Source: Neglectibacter timonensis | GTDB lineage: Bacteria > Bacillota > Clostridia > Oscillospirales > Acutalibacteraceae | DNA length: 64,000 nucleotides | NCBI RefSeq assembly: GCF_900048895.1 | Contig: NZ_LT160640.1 | Span: forward strand, 310,001 to 374,000 | Direction of reading: 5' to 3' | Part shown: positions 8,213-17,026 of the stretch, piece after piece | Numbering within the stretch: position 1 is the stretch's first letter | Layout: each line of letters starts with the position of its first letter | The notes under the pieces: model-generated | What the model was told of the DNA's origin: nothing | Seen by the model: only the letters and a program-made list of their open reading frames with translations | Database searches by the model: none | Position numbers and translations under genes: made by a program

Positions 8213-8296
8213 GCGCGAGTGCTGGAACTGGCAGACAGGCACGTTTGAGGTGCGTGTGTCTTCGACGTACGGGTTCAAGTCCCGTCTCGCGCACCA
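8213..8296 (+). tRNA. tRNA-Leu (anticodon GAG)
   Basis: An 84-nt class II tRNA with encoded CCA. Acceptor stem GCGCGAG / CTCGCGC (8213-8219, 8286-8292), D stem CTG/CAG, anticodon stem CACGT / GCGTG (8240-8244, 8252-8256) around the loop TTGAGGT with GAG at 8247-8249, a long variable arm with TTCG loop, and T arm ACGGG-TTCAAGT-CCCGT. It reads CUC and CUU. It is a single-gene unit with its own promoter and terminator. Confidence 0.97.
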
Positions 8297-8302
8297 ATTG
8301 GG

Positions 8303-8334
8303 AAGACCGTCGACTTTCGTCGGCGGTCTTTTTC
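8303..8334 (+). terminator. Rho-independent terminator of the tRNA gene
   Basis: A 12-bp stem AAGACCGTCGAC / GTCGGCGGTCTT (one G-T pair) with a TTTC loop, followed by TTTT. It starts 7 bases after the CCA end. Confidence 0.9.
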
Positions 8335-8658
8335 TATCTCTATTTTGCGGAGTTGTAGGACATTGCAGACAGTAAAGCCCTAAATTATTTTCTCAATTGG
8401 CGTTTGAAACATCTGAAACCTGATGTTTCGGGAATGAAATCAGAATCGTACAAAAGGGAGGCGGTATTTCTTTTATACCGCCTCCCTTCGCTTGCCCGGG
8501 ATATGCTGTGTTGGCACATCCTTTATTGCCCTTTCTTTTCTAAAACGCCTATTTTTTAACCCGTCCGCTGTTCCGGCAAGCTTCGACGGAAGACGTGGGT
8601 TACGGGCTGATCTCGGATCGTGCGCTGATTGTCTTTGCTGCTCGGTTGCAGGAGAGGC
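8335..8658. other. Gene-free stretch with two hairpins
   Basis: 324 bases between the tRNA terminator and the stop of the amidotransferase gene. It holds a hairpin GAAACATC / GATGTTTC (8406-8413, 8422-8429) of unknown role and the strong hairpin described separately at 8454-8488. I see no coding sequence with a ribosome site or family resemblance. Confidence 0.6.
8454..8488 (-). terminator. Likely terminator for the minus-strand amidotransferase gene
   Basis: A perfect 14-bp stem AAGGGAGGCGGTAT / ATACCGCCTCCCTT with a 7-base loop. Read on the minus strand it is followed by a short T run (complement of AAAA at 8452-8455). It is about 170 bases past the stop, rather far, so some readthrough RNA would include the spacer. 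Confidence 0.65.
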
Positions 8659-9312
8659 TCAGCCGCAGAGGTTCAGGAAAAATTCGAAGAGATAGCGTCC
8701 ATCCACTGTATCCGTACGGCTTTTGTGGTAGCTCATACGTTCCGGATGCCATTGTACGGTATAGATCTGTTTCTCCGGCGCTTCCAGCGCTTCCACGACG
8801 CCGTCGCCTGCTTCGGCAGAGAGAGTAAGGCCGGCGGCGATCTTTCCCACTCCCTGGTGATGGGCGCTGTTGACAAAAAAGCGTTCCCCGTAAAGAGCGG
8901 ACAGGAAGCTGCCGGGATGTGCGGTGATCTCATGGATCTGGTCCCCTGTCTGACCGTCCCAACGGTGCGCTTTTGACGTGTCGAGGTGTTGGATCAGATC
9001 TCCGCCGAAGGCGACGTTGAGAATTTGAATTCCTTTGCAAATGCCCAAAATCGGACGGTGGGTGACGCTGAAAGCGCGGATCAGCTCCAACTCTTTCTCA
9101 TCTCTTTCCCTGTCTATGTTATAACTTTCCCCGGTATTCTCCTGACCATATAGCGCCGGGTCGATATCTCCGCCTCCGGGAAGCAGCAGGCCGCTGCAGT
9201 CGTGGGCATATTCGGTATTCTGGGCGAAAATTGCCCGGGCACCGCAGAACTCCAGCGCGTCCGCATAGTTGCGGAGGAGCCCCCGGTCGCCGTAAATGAA
9301 AATTTTCCTCAT
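8659..9312 (-). CDS. Class I glutamine amidotransferase-like hydrolase (peptidase C26, PuuD-like)
   Basis: A 217-residue cytosolic hydrolase. The nucleophile elbow is GICKG with Cys92, and the His-Glu pair is QWHPE at His189/Glu191, completing the amidotransferase triad. LLLPGGGDIDP near residues 42-52 is typical of the gamma-glutamyl-GABA hydrolase group, which splits gamma-glutamyl amides. The usual GICRG arginine is Lys here. At 217 residues it is a little short for PuuD (about 250). Start ATG 9312 begins the conserved fold and has GGGAT before it. The gene is divergent from the VanY-like gene. The substrate is uncertain. Confidence 0.85.
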   Translation of the reverse strand: MRKIFIYGDRGLLRNYADALEFCGARAIFAQNTEYAHDCSGLLLPGGGDIDPALYGQENTGESYNIDRERDEKELELIRAFSVTHRPILGICKGIQILNVAFGGDLIQHLDTSKAHRWDGQTGDQIHEITAHPGSFLSALYGERFFVNSAHHQGVGKIAAGLTLSAEAGDGVVEALEAPEKQIYTVQWHPERMSYHKSRTDTVDGRYLFEFFLNLCG

Positions 9313-9463
9313 CAATCCCAAACCCTTTCCGGGAGAACAGGGGCTTTTTCCCAAGGCCCGCCCTGATTCTCCAAAAAATATATTTTCTTTTGCCTATCAT
9401 TTATATGAAGCTTTGGAGAAAAATAATCGAAAAGCTTTTTTGGCAGGAAAGGGTGTCAGGAGA

Positions 9464-10264
9464 TTGAAACGGACGGAATCTTTTAGAAAAAATAGAAGCG
9501 TCACAGAACCGCTGGCCGCTGGAATTGTGATAGGGGCGGTGCTGCTATGCATTGTGCTGAGCTATTTCGGGTATCTTCACAACCGGGAGGCTGTCCGCAA
9601 GGCGGCGTCTACAGCTGCTCAAGCAGCGGCGCAAGTGCAGAATAGGCCGGAATCACAGCTGGAACAAGAGCTGGATGATCCCTTTGAGAATTATATACAG
9701 CTTTCCGACCCGCTGTTGGTTTTGGTGAACGACAGGGTTCCATTGCCGGAAAACTGGCAGGTAATACCCAGAATGATTGATGACGAGCAGGTGGACCTGA
9801 AAATGTATGGCGATCTGACCGCCATGTTTGAGGCAGCTGGTAAGGAAGAAGTCTGGTTTTGGGTGGCCTCCGGCTACCGGAGCGTAGAAGAACAAACGGT
9901 GATTCTGGACCGGGCGGTGCAAGAAAATCTGGATGCGGGCATGGAGGAAAAGTCGGCCAGGGAAGAGGCTCTGAAAACGATAGCGCGTCCCGGCTACAGC
10001 GAACATCACACAGGCCTTGCGGTGGACCTGAACGATGTCAGCGACAATTTTGAAGAGACGGCAGCTTATCGCTGGCTTTCTGAACACGCGGCAGAATACG
10101 GTTTTGTGCAGAGGTATGAAAAGGATAAGGTGGAAATCACCGGAATTGACAATGAAAGCTGGCATTACAGGTATGTGGGAAAAAAGCACGCCGGAGAAAT
10201 GAAGCGGCTTGACATGTGCCTTGAAGAATATGTGCTCTATTTAAAAAAGAAGGGCATAAAATAA
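9464..10264 (+). CDS. Membrane-anchored D-alanyl-D-alanine carboxypeptidase (VanY/DdcY type)
   Basis: A 266-residue M15 metallopeptidase. Residues about 16-38 form one membrane helix, leaving the enzyme outside the cell. The zinc site is complete: SxHxxGxAxD with His181 and Asp188, then ExxH with Glu231 and His234; SGYRS at 136-140 is the substrate-side motif. It trims the terminal D-Ala of peptidoglycan stem peptides. The start is uncertain. TTG 9464 has AGGAAAGG (9445-9452) upstream. ATG 9296 would add 56 residues, has no ribosome site and would overlap the divergent gene's start. There is no vanX, vanR or vanS neighbour, so ordinary wall maturation is more likely than glycopeptide resistance. 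Confidence 0.87.
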   Translation: MKRTESFRKNRSVTEPLAAGIVIGAVLLCIVLSYFGYLHNREAVRKAASTAAQAAAQVQNRPESQLEQELDDPFENYIQLSDPLLVLVNDRVPLPENWQVIPRMIDDEQVDLKMYGDLTAMFEAAGKEEVWFWVASGYRSVEEQTVILDRAVQENLDAGMEEKSAREEALKTIARPGYSEHHTGLAVDLNDVSDNFEETAAYRWLSEHAAEYGFVQRYEKDKVEITGIDNESWHYRYVGKKHAGEMKRLDMCLEEYVLYLKKKGIK

Positions 10265-10278
10265 AGGGCAGATTTTTG

Positions 10279-10306
10279 TTGCCAAACGGTACCATTTTGT
10301 TATAAT
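10279..10306 (+). promoter_or_regulatory. Sigma-A promoter of gltX
   Basis: TTGCCA (10279-10284), 16 bases, TATAAT (10301-10306). The leader to the gltX start is only about 40 bases, too short for a T-box. Confidence 0.7.
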
Positions 10307-10353
10307 AGGAGGGAAAGAATTTCTCGCACAGTTGAAGTAAGGAGATAGAGAAC

Positions 10354-11799
10354 ATGGCAATGGTTCGGACAAGGTATGCCCCAAGTCCTACAGGCTTTAT
10401 GCATGTAGGAAATCTGCGCACGGCTCTTTACGAATATCTTGTGGCAAAATCGCAAGGCGGCGTATTTGTGCTGCGTATAGAAGATACGGATCGGGAACGG
10501 CTGGTAGAGGGCGCGGAGGACGTGATCTATAAAACTCTCCAAAAGGTGGGAATGAAACACGACGAAGGACCGGACATGGGAGGGGACTACGGTCCCTATG
10601 TACAGAGCCAGAGAAAAGAGCTCTACCGGCCTTATGCGGAACAGTTAGTCCGTGAGGGCAAGGCTTATTACTGCTTCTGCACCAAAGAACGGTTGGACTC
10701 TCTGCATCAGGAAGAGGGGTTCGGCGGATATGACCGGCATTGCAGGGATCTGCCTCAGGAGGAAGTACAGCGCCTGCTGGACGCAGGAACGCCCTATGTC
10801 ATCCGGCAGAAGGTTCCGCTGACCGGAGCCACAACTTTTGAGGATTCCGTATTCGGCGCCATCACCATTGAAAATAAGGAAATCGAGGACCAGGTTCTTT
10901 TGAAGGCGGACGGATATCCCACCTACAATTTTGCCAATGTCATCGACGACCATCTCATGAATATCACGCATGTGGTGCGGGGCTGTGAATATTTGACCTC
11001 TACCCCAAAGTATAATCTGCTCTATGAGGCGTTCGGCTGGGAGATTCCCACCTATGTCCATCTACCGCTCATCATGGGAAAAAATGAGGACGGCAGCGTG
11101 TCAAAGCTTTCGAAGCGTCATGGCTCTACAAGCTTTGAGGGCCTGCTGGAGGAAGGATATCTTGCTCCGGTCATTACAAACTATATCGCGCTGTTGGGCT
11201 GGTGCCCGAAGGACAATCGGGAAATATTTACGCTGGAAGAATTGGTAGAAAACTTTACCATTGACCGCATCAGTAAATCTCCGGCCGTATTTGACTATGA
11301 TAAGCTCAGCTGGTTTAACGGCGAGTACATCAGGGCAATGGAAGAAAGCGAGTTTCTGGAGCACGCCATGCCTTATTACCGGGAAGTGTTCGGTGAGGAG
11401 GAAAAGCCTTGGGAGGTGCTCAATTCCATTTTAAAAGCCCGTATCACCAAATTCAATGAAATTCCGGCGCTTCTCTCTTTCTTCCGGGAGCAGCCTGATT
11501 ATCCAGTGGATTTCTTTGTGAATAAGAAAAGCAAAACTACGCTGGAAAATTCTCCCAAGATGTTGGAAGCATCGCTGGAAGTGCTGGAACAGCTCCCCCA
11601 GTGGGAGCTTAATGTGATTCACGACTGCCTGATCGAGCTGGCGGCAAAGCTCGAAGTGAAAAATGGAACCTTGCTCTGGCCTGTCCGCATTGCGGCGGCA
11701 GGAACGCTGGTTACTCCCGGCGGCGCCATGGAAATTTTGACGCTGCTTGGAAGGGAGGAAGCCCTCCGGCGGCTCAGAGCGGGTCTTGCAAAATTTTAA
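10354..11799 (+). CDS. gltX: Glutamyl-tRNA synthetase
   Basis: 481 residues, the normal length. It charges tRNA-Glu with glutamate. The class I signatures are clear: RYAPSPTGFMHVGN (HIGH box variant HVGN) at the N-terminus and SKLSKRHG (KMSKS box) near residue 252. Other GluRS features are RIEDTDRERL and the C-terminal helical anticodon region. It lies 26 bases before glnS and shares its promoter. Because a separate glutaminyl-tRNA synthetase follows, this enzyme would need to be of the discriminating type, but that cannot be read from sequence by eye. Confidence 0.97.
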   Translation: MAMVRTRYAPSPTGFMHVGNLRTALYEYLVAKSQGGVFVLRIEDTDRERLVEGAEDVIYKTLQKVGMKHDEGPDMGGDYGPYVQSQRKELYRPYAEQLVREGKAYYCFCTKERLDSLHQEEGFGGYDRHCRDLPQEEVQRLLDAGTPYVIRQKVPLTGATTFEDSVFGAITIENKEIEDQVLLKADGYPTYNFANVIDDHLMNITHVVRGCEYLTSTPKYNLLYEAFGWEIPTYVHLPLIMGKNEDGSVSKLSKRHGSTSFEGLLEEGYLAPVITNYIALLGWCPKDNREIFTLEELVENFTIDRISKSPAVFDYDKLSWFNGEYIRAMEESEFLEHAMPYYREVFGEEEKPWEVLNSILKARITKFNEIPALLSFFREQPDYPVDFFVNKKSKTTLENSPKMLEASLEVLEQLPQWELNVIHDCLIELAAKLEVKNGTLLWPVRIAAAGTLVTPGGAMEILTLLGREEALRRLRAGLAKF

Positions 11800-11825
11800 A
11801 CAAAGTGAAAAGAGGATAGACGCGT

Positions 11826-13508
11826 ATGAGCGAGGAAAATAATTTAGACGGCATTGTGTCAACGAATTTTATCGATGAATTCGTTAAGGAGGACATTGGT
11901 CCCGGCGGAAGATGTGAAGGCATGCGGGTGCACACCCGTTTCCCACCCGAGCCGAACGGCTACCTGCATATTGGCCATGCCAAAGCCATATATATCGATT
12001 TTGGCACGGCAGAACGCTTCGGCGGGGTTTGCAATCTGAGAATGGACGATACCAACCCTGCAAAAGAAGACGTGGAGTATGTGGATGCCATCAAGGAAGA
12101 TATCCGTTGGTTGGGCTATGATTGGGAGGATAGGTTTTATTTTGCCTCCGATTATTTTGAAGCTATGTATCAGGGGGCGCTGGAGCTGATTGAGAAAGGG
12201 CTCGCCTATGTCTGCGAATTGACGCCCGAACAGATGAAAGCCATGCGGGGAGATTTGACGACGCCTGCCACATGTCCCTACCGCGACCGGCCCAAAGAAG
12301 AAAGCTTGGACCTGTTCAAACGTATGCGGGCTGGAGAATTTGAGGATGGAAGGATGACCTTGCGCGCAAGGATCGACCTGGCTTCCGGCAATTTCAATAT
12401 GCGTGATCCGGTCATATACAGGATCAACCATGCGGAGCATCACAGGACGGGAAGCGAATGGTGCATTTATCCCATGTATGACTACGCGCATCCCTTTGAG
12501 GACGCTATGGAATGCATCACGCATTCTCTCTGCTCTCTGGAATTTGAAGATCACCGCCCATTTTATGATTGGGTGATCCAGAACGTGACGCTGCCCTCCA
12601 AACCCAGACAGATCGAATTTGCCCGGCTTGGAATCAACAACACGGTGATGAGCAAGCGGAAGCTGCGCTCCCTGGTGGAGGGCGGTTATGTGGCCGGGTG
12701 GGATGATCCCCGGATGCCCACACTCTGCGGCCTGCGCCGCCGCGGATATACGCCTGCCGCCATTCGCAATTTCAGCGAACGCAACGGGGTTTCTAAGGTG
12801 AATTCCACTGTGGAATACGCCTTTTTGGAGCATTGCCTGCGGGAAGACCTGAACTGGAATGCCCGGCGGGTCATGGCGGTACTGGATCCTGTTAAGCTTA
12901 TCATCACAAATTATCCGGAGGGGAAAACCGAAACTTTCGAAGTGGAGAATAACCCCAACAAACCGGAGGATGGCACCCGGGAGGTGGTCTTCAGCCGTGA
13001 GCTCTGGATTGAGCGGGAAGATTTTATGGAAGAGCCTGTAAAAGGGTATTTCCGTCTTTTCCCAGGAAATGAGGTAAGGCTGAAAACTGCTTACATTGTC
13101 AAATGCACCGGCTGTAAAAAGGATGAGGCAGGAAATGTGATCGAGGTAACCTGCGAGTATGACAAGGACTCCCGAGGGGGCAACGCCGCTGACGGGAGAA
13201 AGATCAAAAGTACCATCCACTGGGTGGATGCCTCTGACGCCATTGACGCCGAGGTGCGTATTTACGATAATCTCTTTACGGTGGAAAATCCCGAAGAGGG
13301 GAATTTCCTCGATTACCTTAACCGGGATTCTCTGGAGATCCTGTATAATTGCAAACTGGAAAGCACGCTGAAGACGGCGAAACCGGGAGAGAGCTTCCAG
13401 TTTATGCGTCAGGGGTATTTCTGCGTGGACAACAGGGACAGCAGCCCGGAAGCCTTGGTGTTCAACCGATCTGTAAAGCTGAAGGACAGCTTTAAGCCTG
13501 GAAAATAG
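11826..13508 (+). CDS. glnS: Glutaminyl-tRNA synthetase
   Basis: 560 residues, class I synthetase that charges tRNA-Gln directly. HIGH motif in FPPEPNGYLHIGHAKA near residue 45, RMDDTNPAKEDVEYVDAI, and KMSKS-type VMSKRKLRSLV near residue 275; the second half is the two-barrel anticodon domain of GlnRS. Many Firmicutes lack GlnS and make Gln-tRNA through GatCAB; GlnS in Clostridia is generally explained by gene transfer. Codon use here looks like that of its neighbours, so any transfer is old. It is cotranscribed with gltX and ends at a terminator. Confidence 0.96.
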   Translation: MSEENNLDGIVSTNFIDEFVKEDIGPGGRCEGMRVHTRFPPEPNGYLHIGHAKAIYIDFGTAERFGGVCNLRMDDTNPAKEDVEYVDAIKEDIRWLGYDWEDRFYFASDYFEAMYQGALELIEKGLAYVCELTPEQMKAMRGDLTTPATCPYRDRPKEESLDLFKRMRAGEFEDGRMTLRARIDLASGNFNMRDPVIYRINHAEHHRTGSEWCIYPMYDYAHPFEDAMECITHSLCSLEFEDHRPFYDWVIQNVTLPSKPRQIEFARLGINNTVMSKRKLRSLVEGGYVAGWDDPRMPTLCGLRRRGYTPAAIRNFSERNGVSKVNSTVEYAFLEHCLREDLNWNARRVMAVLDPVKLIITNYPEGKTETFEVENNPNKPEDGTREVVFSRELWIEREDFMEEPVKGYFRLFPGNEVRLKTAYIVKCTGCKKDEAGNVIEVTCEYDKDSRGGNAADGRKIKSTIHWVDASDAIDAEVRIYDNLFTVENPEEGNFLDYLNRDSLEILYNCKLESTLKTAKPGESFQFMRQGYFCVDNRDSSPEALVFNRSVKLKDSFKPGK

Positions 13509-13520
13509 CGGTGTTGTCGA

Positions 13521-13550
13521 AGAAAGAGGCGGTCACGTCTCTTTCTTTTT
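13521..13550 (+). terminator. Rho-independent terminator after glnS
   Basis: An 11-bp stem AGAAAGAGGCG / CGTCTCTTTCT (13521-13531, 13536-13546, one G-T pair), GTCA loop, then TTTT. Confidence 0.85.
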
Positions 13551-13652
13551 GCGGGTAAATTATTTTCTGGTTTTTGCATCGTTGTATTTGGAATAACCTG
13601 CATTGGAGAATGCAAATAATAGTTCAGCTCAGTGGTGCAAGATACTTTTTTC

Positions 13653-13681
13653 TTTACAAAGGATAGGATATCATGTACAAT
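13653..13681 (+). promoter_or_regulatory. Sigma-A promoter before pyrH
   Basis: TTTACA (13653-13658), 17 bases, TACAAT (13676-13681). It would start the pyrH-frr-uppS-cdsA block. An inverted repeat TGCATT-GGAG-AATGCA at 13599-13614 lies upstream; its meaning is unknown. Confidence 0.6.
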
Positions 13682-13716
13682 AAAAACGAATATAATTTGT
13701 GGAACGGGGAGATAGC

Positions 13717-14421
13717 ATGGCACTGAAATACAAGCGTATCCTGCTCAAACTCAGCGGAGAATCTCTTGCGGGAGACATTGGACATGGCATTGATTTTGAC
13801 ACGGTGTTGAAAATTTGCGAGCCCGTAAAGAAATGCGTGGATATGGGCGCGGAAGTGGCGATTGTAGTTGGCGGCGGCAATTTCTGGCGGGGCCGAAGCA
13901 GCGGGAAAATGGACCGTACCAGAGCCGATCATATGGGTATGCTGGCAACGGTGATCAACGCTCTGGGTGTGGCGGACGGCCTGGAACAGCTGGGCCTGGA
14001 TGTGCGGGTTCAGACAGCAATCGCCATGCAGGAGGTGGCTGAGCCTTATATCCGCAACCGGGCAGTCAGGCATTTGGAGAAGGGGAGGGTGGTAGTATTC
14101 GGCTGCGGCACAGGGAATCCCTTTTTCTCCACAGATACCGGCGCCGCACTGCGGGCTGCGGAAATTGAGGCGGACGTGATCCTCAAGGCAACCATGGTGG
14201 ACGGGGTATATGACAGCGATCCCAAAAGTAACCCAGATGCAGTGAAGTTTGATAAGCTCACCTATAGCGATGTGCTCAACAAAAACCTAGGGGTTATGGA
14301 TATGACCGCGGCATCCTTCTGCAGAGACCGCAATATTCCTTTCCTGGTGTTCAGCATTGAAGACCCGGAAAACATCGTCCGCGCTGTAACGGGCGAAAAA
14401 GTAGGCACCCTTGTAGAATAA
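13717..14421 (+). CDS. pyrH: UMP kinase
   Basis: 234 residues, amino-acid-kinase fold. It phosphorylates UMP to UDP with ATP. N-terminal [11 protein letters not shown] is the phosphate-binding motif, with [26 protein letters not shown] (UMP site) and [17 protein letters not shown] following in family order. ATG 13717 has GGGGAG five bases upstream and matches the usual N-terminus. rpsB and tsf, often upstream, are not here: a separate promoter and terminator precede the gene. frr follows 72 bases later. Confidence 0.97.
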   Translation: MALKYKRILLKLSGESLAGDIGHGIDFDTVLKICEPVKKCVDMGAEVAIVVGGGNFWRGRSSGKMDRTRADHMGMLATVINALGVADGLEQLGLDVRVQTAIAMQEVAEPYIRNRAVRHLEKGRVVVFGCGTGNPFFSTDTGAALRAAEIEADVILKATMVDGVYDSDPKSNPDAVKFDKLTYSDVLNKNLGVMDMTAASFCRDRNIPFLVFSIEDPENIVRAVTGEKVGTLVE

Positions 14422-14493
14422 GCGCTTCTGCGGCAGGGATTGTCTGCCGCCCAAAATATAAAACAGGTAGAAGTCAGAAAGGAAGTCAAGAAC

Positions 14494-15057
14494 ATGGCAG
14501 AGATGAAAGACGTATTCGAAAAAGCAGAACATAAGATGAACAAAACCATCGACCATCTGGAAGAGGATTACGCCGCAGTCCGGGCCGGCCGGGCCAATCC
14601 CGCTGTGCTCGACAGGATTACAGTCAATTATTATGATACGCCTACTCCCATCAATCAGCTGGCTGCAGTTGCGGTTTCCGAAGCCCGCGTGCTCACGATC
14701 CAGCCTTGGGACGCCTCAGTGCTGCGGGGGATCGAAAAAGCGATTCAAACCTCTGATCTGGGGGTAAATCCTCAGAATGACGGTCGAGTCATCCGTCTGG
14801 TGTTCCCGCCGCTCAATGAGGAACGCCGGCATGAGCTGGTCAAGGAGACTAGTAAAATGGCGGAGGAGGCCAAAATTGCCCTTCGTTCTATCCGCCGGGA
14901 TGCCATCGAAAAATTGAAGGAAATGAAAAAGGCCGGTGAAATTACAGAAGATGATTTGAAGCATGCTGAAAAGAAGACCCAGGAGTTAACCGACAAATAT
15001 GTAAAAAATGCGCAAGCCTGCTTTGAACGCAAGGAAAAGGAAATCATGGAGATCTGA
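14494..15057 (+). CDS. frr: Ribosome recycling factor
   Basis: 187 residues, near the standard 185. It splits post-termination ribosomes with EF-G. The family hallmarks are RAGRANPAVLDRITVNYY, the proline-rich hinge, IQPWD and PPLNEERRHELVK, followed by the long third helix rich in Lys/Glu. ATG 14494 is preceded by AGAAAGGAAG. pyrH-frr-uppS-cdsA order is conserved across Firmicutes. Confidence 0.97.
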   Translation: MAEMKDVFEKAEHKMNKTIDHLEEDYAAVRAGRANPAVLDRITVNYYDTPTPINQLAAVAVSEARVLTIQPWDASVLRGIEKAIQTSDLGVNPQNDGRVIRLVFPPLNEERRHELVKETSKMAEEAKIALRSIRRDAIEKLKEMKKAGEITEDDLKHAEKKTQELTDKYVKNAQACFERKEKEIMEI

Positions 15058-15083
15058 TCTGTGACCGGAAAGAAGGAAATGTA

Positions 15084-15815
15084 TTGCTTTTTGGAAAGAA
15101 AGCTGTGCTGCAGCATCAGGAAATCCCTGCGCATATCGGGATTATTATGGATGGAAACGGCAGGTGGGCGAAAAAGCGCCGCCTGCCTCGTTCCGCCGGG
15201 CATAAGGCTGGCGCTTCGAATTTCCGCACAATCACGCGTTATGCTTCCAAAATCGGTGTAAAATACCTGACGATGTACGCGTTCTCCACGGAAAACTGGT
15301 CGCGGCCAGATGACGAGGTGGGGGCTTTGTTACTACTGTTCAAACAGTATTTGGAAGAGGCCTTGCGTGATTTTATGGATGAAAATATCCGCGTGAAGTT
15401 TATTGGCGATGTCACTAAATTTCCGCCGGATTTGCAGAAGCTCATCCATGAAGTGGAAGAGGCTTCCGCTCCAAAAACCGGGATGGTTCTGAATCTTGCC
15501 ATGAATTACGGGGGCAGGGCGGAAATTACTGCGGCAGTGAAGCGGATTGCCGAAGAGGTGCGCTGCGGAGCGCTCACTCCCGACCAGATTGAGGAAAAAA
15601 CTGTCTCTGCCCGTCTTTATACGGCAGGACAGCCGGACCCTGATCTTATTGTCCGTCCCAGCGGAGAACAGAGAATTTCCAATTTTCTACTTTGGCAGAG
15701 CGCCTATTCTGAATTTGTTTATTTTGACATTCTGTGGCCGGATTTCAGGCCGCGGGATTTGGACGAAGCCATCGCGATATATAATTCCCGGCAGCGCCGT
15801 TTCGGCGGAGTGTAA
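15084..15815 (+). CDS. uppS: Undecaprenyl diphosphate synthase
   Basis: 243-residue cis-prenyltransferase making the C55 lipid carrier for wall synthesis. HIGIIMDGNGRWAKKR carries the catalytic Asp, then GHKAG, YAFSTENWSRP and the C-terminal PDPDLIVRPSGEQRISNFLLWQSAYSE region split around the conserved RTSGE-type motif. The start is TTG 15084 with GAAGG (15072-15076) seven bases upstream; there is no better in-frame ATG. The 242 bases to cdsA hold no recognisable gene. Confidence 0.96.
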   Translation: MLFGKKAVLQHQEIPAHIGIIMDGNGRWAKKRRLPRSAGHKAGASNFRTITRYASKIGVKYLTMYAFSTENWSRPDDEVGALLLLFKQYLEEALRDFMDENIRVKFIGDVTKFPPDLQKLIHEVEEASAPKTGMVLNLAMNYGGRAEITAAVKRIAEEVRCGALTPDQIEEKTVSARLYTAGQPDPDLIVRPSGEQRISNFLLWQSAYSEFVYFDILWPDFRPRDLDEAIAIYNSRQRRFGGV

Positions 15816-16057
15816 GCATGTCTGCCTTCCAGTAATCGCTGAATCCATTACGCCTCATGGCTTGGCGTACATTCTGCGGACAGATTTCAGACATTTCTGT
15901 GTCAAGAAATTTCGAAATGCTTTTGGCATTCTGAATGCGGCAGTATTTCTTCTGCTATTTGCTGAGACTGTCTTAAATGCTGACTCGCAAGCTGCCCGCC
16001 GAATGGAATCAATGGTTACTCCAAGGGAAGAATTTGACAATACAAAGGAATGTTTTT

Positions 16058-16879
16058 ATGAAACAGCGCATTTTATCTGGTGCCGTGCTTGTGGCTTTTT
16101 TTGCTGCCATCATTGTTTTCAACCAGTCGTTTCCGCTGGCTCTCAATATTGCGGTAGCCCTTATTTCTGCGGCCTCTATATTTGAACTGACAAAAGCGTT
16201 GGGGCTTGCACGAAAGTGGTTCCTGGTGGTTCCGTCTTTGGCTGCGGCTGCAGCAGTTCCATTCTGCGGCGGGAATGAAATGCAGTTTTTGGTATACTGT
16301 CTGTACACCTTGATGCTGTTTACCGCGATGATCCTTTACCATCATGAAACCTCTTTTAAAGAGGTGGCCGTGCTTTATAGTATGGTGGTGCTGATTCCGT
16401 GTGCCCTGCAGACCTTGGTGACGCTGCGGTCTCTAAGCGTTCATCACGGTATGTTCTATGTCCTAATTGCGGTTTTAGCCGCCTGGGTTGCGGATGTAGG
16501 CGCTTTTTTTGCGGGGACCTTTTTTGGAAAGCATAAGCTTTGCCCGGAAATCAGCCCCAAGAAAACGGTGGAAGGCGCAATCGGCGGGTTGGTGGTCAAT
16601 GTGGCTTTTGTCATGTTGTGCGGTCTTTTTTTCTCCCAAGTATTTTACGGCGGGGAGAAGCAGGTAAATTATCTTTCGCTGTTTCTCATCGGGTTTTTCG
16701 GCACGTTTGTTTCCATGCTGGGAGATCTGAGTTTTTCCCTGATTAAGCGCAGCTGCCATATTAAAGATTTTGGTCAGGTAATCCCGGGACATGGCGGAAT
16801 TCTGGACCGTTTCGACAGTGTGATTTTTACGGCGCCTTTTGTCTATCTTCTGGTAGAATATCTGCCGATTGTCGTGTGA
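16058..16879 (+). CDS. cdsA: Phosphatidate cytidylyltransferase (CDP-diglyceride synthase)
   Basis: 273 residues with about eight membrane helices. It forms CDP-diacylglycerol from phosphatidate and CTP. The CdsA signature appears near the C-terminus: SLIKRSCHIKDFGQVIPGHG then GGILDRFDS. ATG 16058 has AAAGGAATG just upstream and starts directly at the first helix. It sits between the lipid-carrier gene uppS and the MEP gene dxr, as in other Clostridia. Confidence 0.95.
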   Translation: MKQRILSGAVLVAFFAAIIVFNQSFPLALNIAVALISAASIFELTKALGLARKWFLVVPSLAAAAAVPFCGGNEMQFLVYCLYTLMLFTAMILYHHETSFKEVAVLYSMVVLIPCALQTLVTLRSLSVHHGMFYVLIAVLAAWVADVGAFFAGTFFGKHKLCPEISPKKTVEGAIGGLVVNVAFVMLCGLFFSQVFYGGEKQVNYLSLFLIGFFGTFVSMLGDLSFSLIKRSCHIKDFGQVIPGHGGILDRFDSVIFTAPFVYLLVEYLPIVV

Positions 16880-16921
16880 TGCTTGCCGTTGTGCATATCG
16901 TGGATCAAATTTGCGGGCTTA

Positions 16922-16990
16922 CCGCCTTTGGGCGTTTGTGGCGTTCAAAGGCGGATCATAATTTTAGGCACCCAACGGAAGGGTGCCTTT
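16922..16990 (+). other. Two tandem hairpins between cdsA and dxr
   Basis: First a perfect 9-bp stem CCGCCTTTG / CAAAGGCGG (16922-16930, 16946-16954); then AGGCACCC / GGGTGCCT (16966-16973, 16981-16988) followed by TT. They fill most of the 147-base spacer. The second resembles a weak terminator, but the T run is too short to be sure. They could tune or process the operon mRNA. Confidence 0.6.
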
Positions 16991-17026
16991 CATGGAATTG
17001 TTTACGGAAGGTGGGGAAAGGCGTTT

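Noticed and set aside
8116-8358. An 80-codon plus-strand frame.
   Set aside because: It contains the whole tRNA-Leu gene with its promoter and terminator; no independent coding evidence.
9464-10264. Vancomycin-resistance locus.
   Set aside because: Only a VanY-like carboxypeptidase is present; vanH/A/X and vanRS are absent, so ordinary wall trimming is more likely.
11859-13220. A 453-codon minus-strand open frame.
   Set aside because: Antisense and in register with glnS; no ribosome site or family resemblance.
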